DNA of 7,494 nt, taken from contig JAAZPN010000178.1 of NCBI GenBank assembly GCA_012797215.1, positions 1 through 7,494 on the forward strand. The letters run 5' to 3'. The position numbers and the translations under genes were made by a program. The notes below the pieces were generated by a model. That model was not told where the DNA came from, made no database searches, and saw nothing but the letters and a program-made list of their open reading frames with translations. Source of the DNA: Chloroflexota bacterium (GTDB lineage: Bacteria > Chloroflexota > Anaerolineae > Anaerolineales > Anaerolineaceae). This document shows positions 6,167 through 7,494 of this stretch, one piece after another (within the stretch, counting starts at the first letter, position 1; the number at the start of each line of letters is the position of its first letter).

Positions 6167-6952
6167 ATGGAAAGCCCAATTGAACAACCTACCAATACAC
6201 AAACAAGCCTGAAACCGAAACAAAAATTCGAAGGAAAGGTGATGAAAACCTCGCTGCAAGGCGCTATCCTTGATATCGGTGAAAAGCTGCCGGGCTTCCT
6301 GCATATTTCTCAGGTAATCATTGTTGATAAACCAGACGCGATCGTCCGGAACCTCGAAGAGGTTATTAAAGTTGGCGACACTATTAACGTCTGGGTGCGG
6401 CGCGTGCTTAAGGACCATGTTGAACTGACCATGCGCGAACCGCTTGGTCTGGAATGGCGCGAGATTCAGCCCGAGAACGTGTACCATGGCAAAATTGTCC
6501 GTCTGGAACAATTTGGCGTTTTCGTGGAAATTGGCGCGGAACGCCCGGGCCTCGTTCATGTCAGCGAAATTTCTCACAATTACGTGCGCGTGCCCTCCGA
6601 GGTCGTAAAAATTGGCGACGAAGTGGATGTAAAAGTCCTGGAAGTCGACAAGCGCAAAAAACAGATTAAGCTGAGCATGAAAGCGCTGCAAGAAGCTCCT
6701 GAGCCCGAAGAAGTTGAGCAAAAACGCCCTGCCAAAAAAGGTAAGGCCAAACAGGAAGTTGAAGTAGAAGCTCCCGCGGAAGAAATCATTCCGGACCCGA
6801 CATTTATGGAAATTGCGCTGCGCCAGGCTATGGACCGCGCGGAAAAACGCAAGCCCCAGATTTCCAACCGCGTCAAGCGCGCTAAAGACCTGGATTCTGA
6901 GCATGACGAGATCTTTGACCGTACGCTTAAGGGTAAGCAAAATCAGGATTAG
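6167..6952 (+). CDS. RNA-binding protein with two S1 domains (ribosomal protein S1-like)
   Basis: The 261-aa product has two S1-type OB-fold domains, at about residues 20-93 and 104-174. The second is the more canonical, with YHGKIVRLEQFGVFVEIG, GLVHVSEIS and KQIKLSMKAL. The first keeps FEGKVMKT, GAILDIG and GFLHISQV. S1 domains bind single-stranded RNA and occur in ribosomal protein S1, which helps mRNA reach the 30S subunit. With two domains instead of the four to six of true S1, this is a shorter relative, so I give no rpsA symbol. The tail (175-261) is strongly charged, with alternating Lys- and Glu-rich stretches and a likely amphipathic helix (about 210-229). This part could contact RNA or ribosomes. 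The start is supported by a strong promoter and ribosome binding site. pyrG follows 113 bp downstream on the same strand. Confidence 0.9.
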   Translation: MESPIEQPTNTQTSLKPKQKFEGKVMKTSLQGAILDIGEKLPGFLHISQVIIVDKPDAIVRNLEEVIKVGDTINVWVRRVLKDHVELTMREPLGLEWREIQPENVYHGKIVRLEQFGVFVEIGAERPGLVHVSEISHNYVRVPSEVVKIGDEVDVKVLEVDKRKKQIKLSMKALQEAPEPEEVEQKRPAKKGKAKQEVEVEAPAEEIIPDPTFMEIALRQAMDRAEKRKPQISNRVKRAKDLDSEHDEIFDRTLKGKQNQD

Positions 6953-6994
6953 CATGCAACCAGGCAACGCTTTAGGCAAACAATCGTAAAACAC

Positions 6995-7032
6995 CGGGGA
7001 GGGTCCGACTAACAACCCTCCCCGAAACTTTT
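6995..7032 (+). terminator. GC-rich hairpin with T-run: intrinsic terminator or pyrG leader attenuator
   Basis: A perfect 10-bp stem, CGGGGAGGGT (6995-7004) with ACCCTCCCCG (7015-7024), encloses a 10-base loop. It is followed by GAAAC and a short TTTT run (7029-7032). It lies 42 nt past the S1-gene stop and 33 nt before the pyrG ATG. The stem is strong, but the T-run is short and offset by 4 nt, so read-through into pyrG is likely. No clear separate pyrG promoter is visible between the two genes. Confidence 0.6.
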
Positions 7033-7054
7033 AAAAACCCAATAGGTTTCATTT

Positions 7055-7060
7055 GGAGGG
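7055..7060 (+). promoter_or_regulatory. Ribosome binding site of pyrG
   Basis: GGAGGG lies 5 nt before the ATG at 7066 and is a strong Shine-Dalgarno that fixes the pyrG start. Just upstream is a small inverted repeat, AAACC (7035-7039) with GGTTT (7045-7049), around a 5-base loop. Confidence 0.8.
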
Positions 7061-7065
7061 CGCAG

Positions 7066-7494
7066 ATGACCACTAAAGTTATTTTTTTTACTGGTGGAGT
7101 GCTTTCGTCCGTTGGCAAGGGCGTAACCGCCGCGGCCATCGGGAGGCTTTTAAAGGCGCGCGGTTTTAATATCACCATTCAAAAACTGGATCCCTACCTT
7201 AATGTTGACCCGGGGACGCTCAGCCCGTACCAGCACGGGGAAGTATTTGTTCTGGACGACGGCGCGGAAACCGATCTTGACCTCGGGCATTATGAACGCT
7301 TTTGCGACTTGCGCCTGACGCGCAACAGTACGGTCACGACTGGCCAGGTTTACCAGGAAGTCCTGGACCGGGAACGCCGCGGCGATTATTTGGGTGGGAC
7401 TATCCAGGTGATTCCGCATATCACCAACGAAATCAAGCGGCGCATTGCCTTAGTTGGTAAGGCTTCTAACGCGGATATCGCTTTAGTCGAAGTA
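7066..7494 (+). CDS. pyrG: CTP synthase, N-terminal part (3' end outside window)
   Basis: PyrG converts UTP to CTP using ATP and ammonia from glutamine, the last step of cytidine nucleotide synthesis. The frame is open from the ATG at 7066 to the last base (143 codons) and is cut by the window edge. The glutamine amidotransferase domain lies outside. The visible part is the amidoligase (synthetase) domain: the P-loop region [17 protein letters not shown] (residues 7-23), then [20 protein letters not shown] (40-59), the conserved [16 protein letters not shown] (64-79), [23 protein letters not shown] (102-124), and [14 protein letters not shown] at the edge. The usual [13 protein letters not shown] reads [13 protein letters not shown] here, a mild Met-to-Leu change. 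The start is well supported by GGAGGG. Transcription may come from the S1-gene promoter by read-through of the hairpin at 6995-7032. Confidence 0.97.
   Translation, partial: MTTKVIFFTGGVLSSVGKGVTAAAIGRLLKARGFNITIQKLDPYLNVDPGTLSPYQHGEVFVLDDGAETDLDLGHYERFCDLRLTRNSTVTTGQVYQEVLDRERRGDYLGGTIQVIPHITNEIKRRIALVGKASNADIALVEV

Noticed and set aside
6654..6664. A-rich AAAAAAC run in the S1 gene resembling a frameshift slippery site
   Set aside because: It encodes ordinary lysine codons in a KRKKQ segment; no stimulatory hairpin or overlapping frame is apparent, and the zero frame continues through the end of the S1 domain.
5978..7015. A 345-codon minus-strand open frame across the S1 gene and its upstream region
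   Set aside because: It is the shadow of the S1-domain gene, whose domains are unmistakable. The antisense translation is low in complexity, rich in Phe and His, has no recognisable domain, and would cross the strong divergent promoter.

Overview
The window looks like an ordinary chromosomal housekeeping region, most likely from a member of the Chloroflexota and perhaps an Anaerolineae-like lineage. That placement is an inference. It rests on a lipoprotein with a Pro/Thr-rich spacer of the kind common in Anaerolineae, a short two-domain S1 protein upstream of the CTP synthase gene, and the general look of the MutS and AlaRS sequences. No marker in the window settles it. Base composition is moderately GC-rich and similar across all genes, and there is no transposase, integrase, CRISPR array, tRNA or rRNA.

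Layout from left to right. The 3' part of alaS (1-1476, +) enters from the left edge and is followed after only 9 nt by a complete mutS (1486-4053, +), so the two are probably co-transcribed and translationally coupled. mutS converges on fmt (4071-4985, -) with 17 bp between the stop codons. Upstream of fmt is a 118-bp gap that holds a strong 18-bp-stem hairpin and a candidate fmt promoter lying almost on top of the start codon. Next is an uncharacterised lipoprotein gene (5104-5796, -). A 370-bp divergent intergenic region (5797-6166) carries promoters in both directions. The rightward one is a near-consensus promoter (TTGACA, 18 bp, TATACT) directly abutted by a tandem 13-bp repeat. It drives a 261-aa protein with two S1 RNA-binding domains (6167-6952, +). 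After a 113-bp spacer with a terminator-like GC hairpin, the 5' part of pyrG (7066 to the window end, +) runs off the right edge.

Together the genes serve central information processing and nucleotide supply: tRNA-Ala charging and proofreading (AlaRS), mismatch repair (MutS), initiator-tRNA formylation (Fmt), RNA binding probably linked to translation (S1 protein), and CTP synthesis (PyrG). The only protein whose job cannot be named is the lipoprotein.

I found no convincing new multi-gene system. The items most worth a second look are small non-coding elements: the tandem repeat against the -35 box, a 14-bp palindrome overlapping the S1 ribosome binding site, the long hairpin next to a possibly leaderless fmt, and the hairpins in the pyrG leader.
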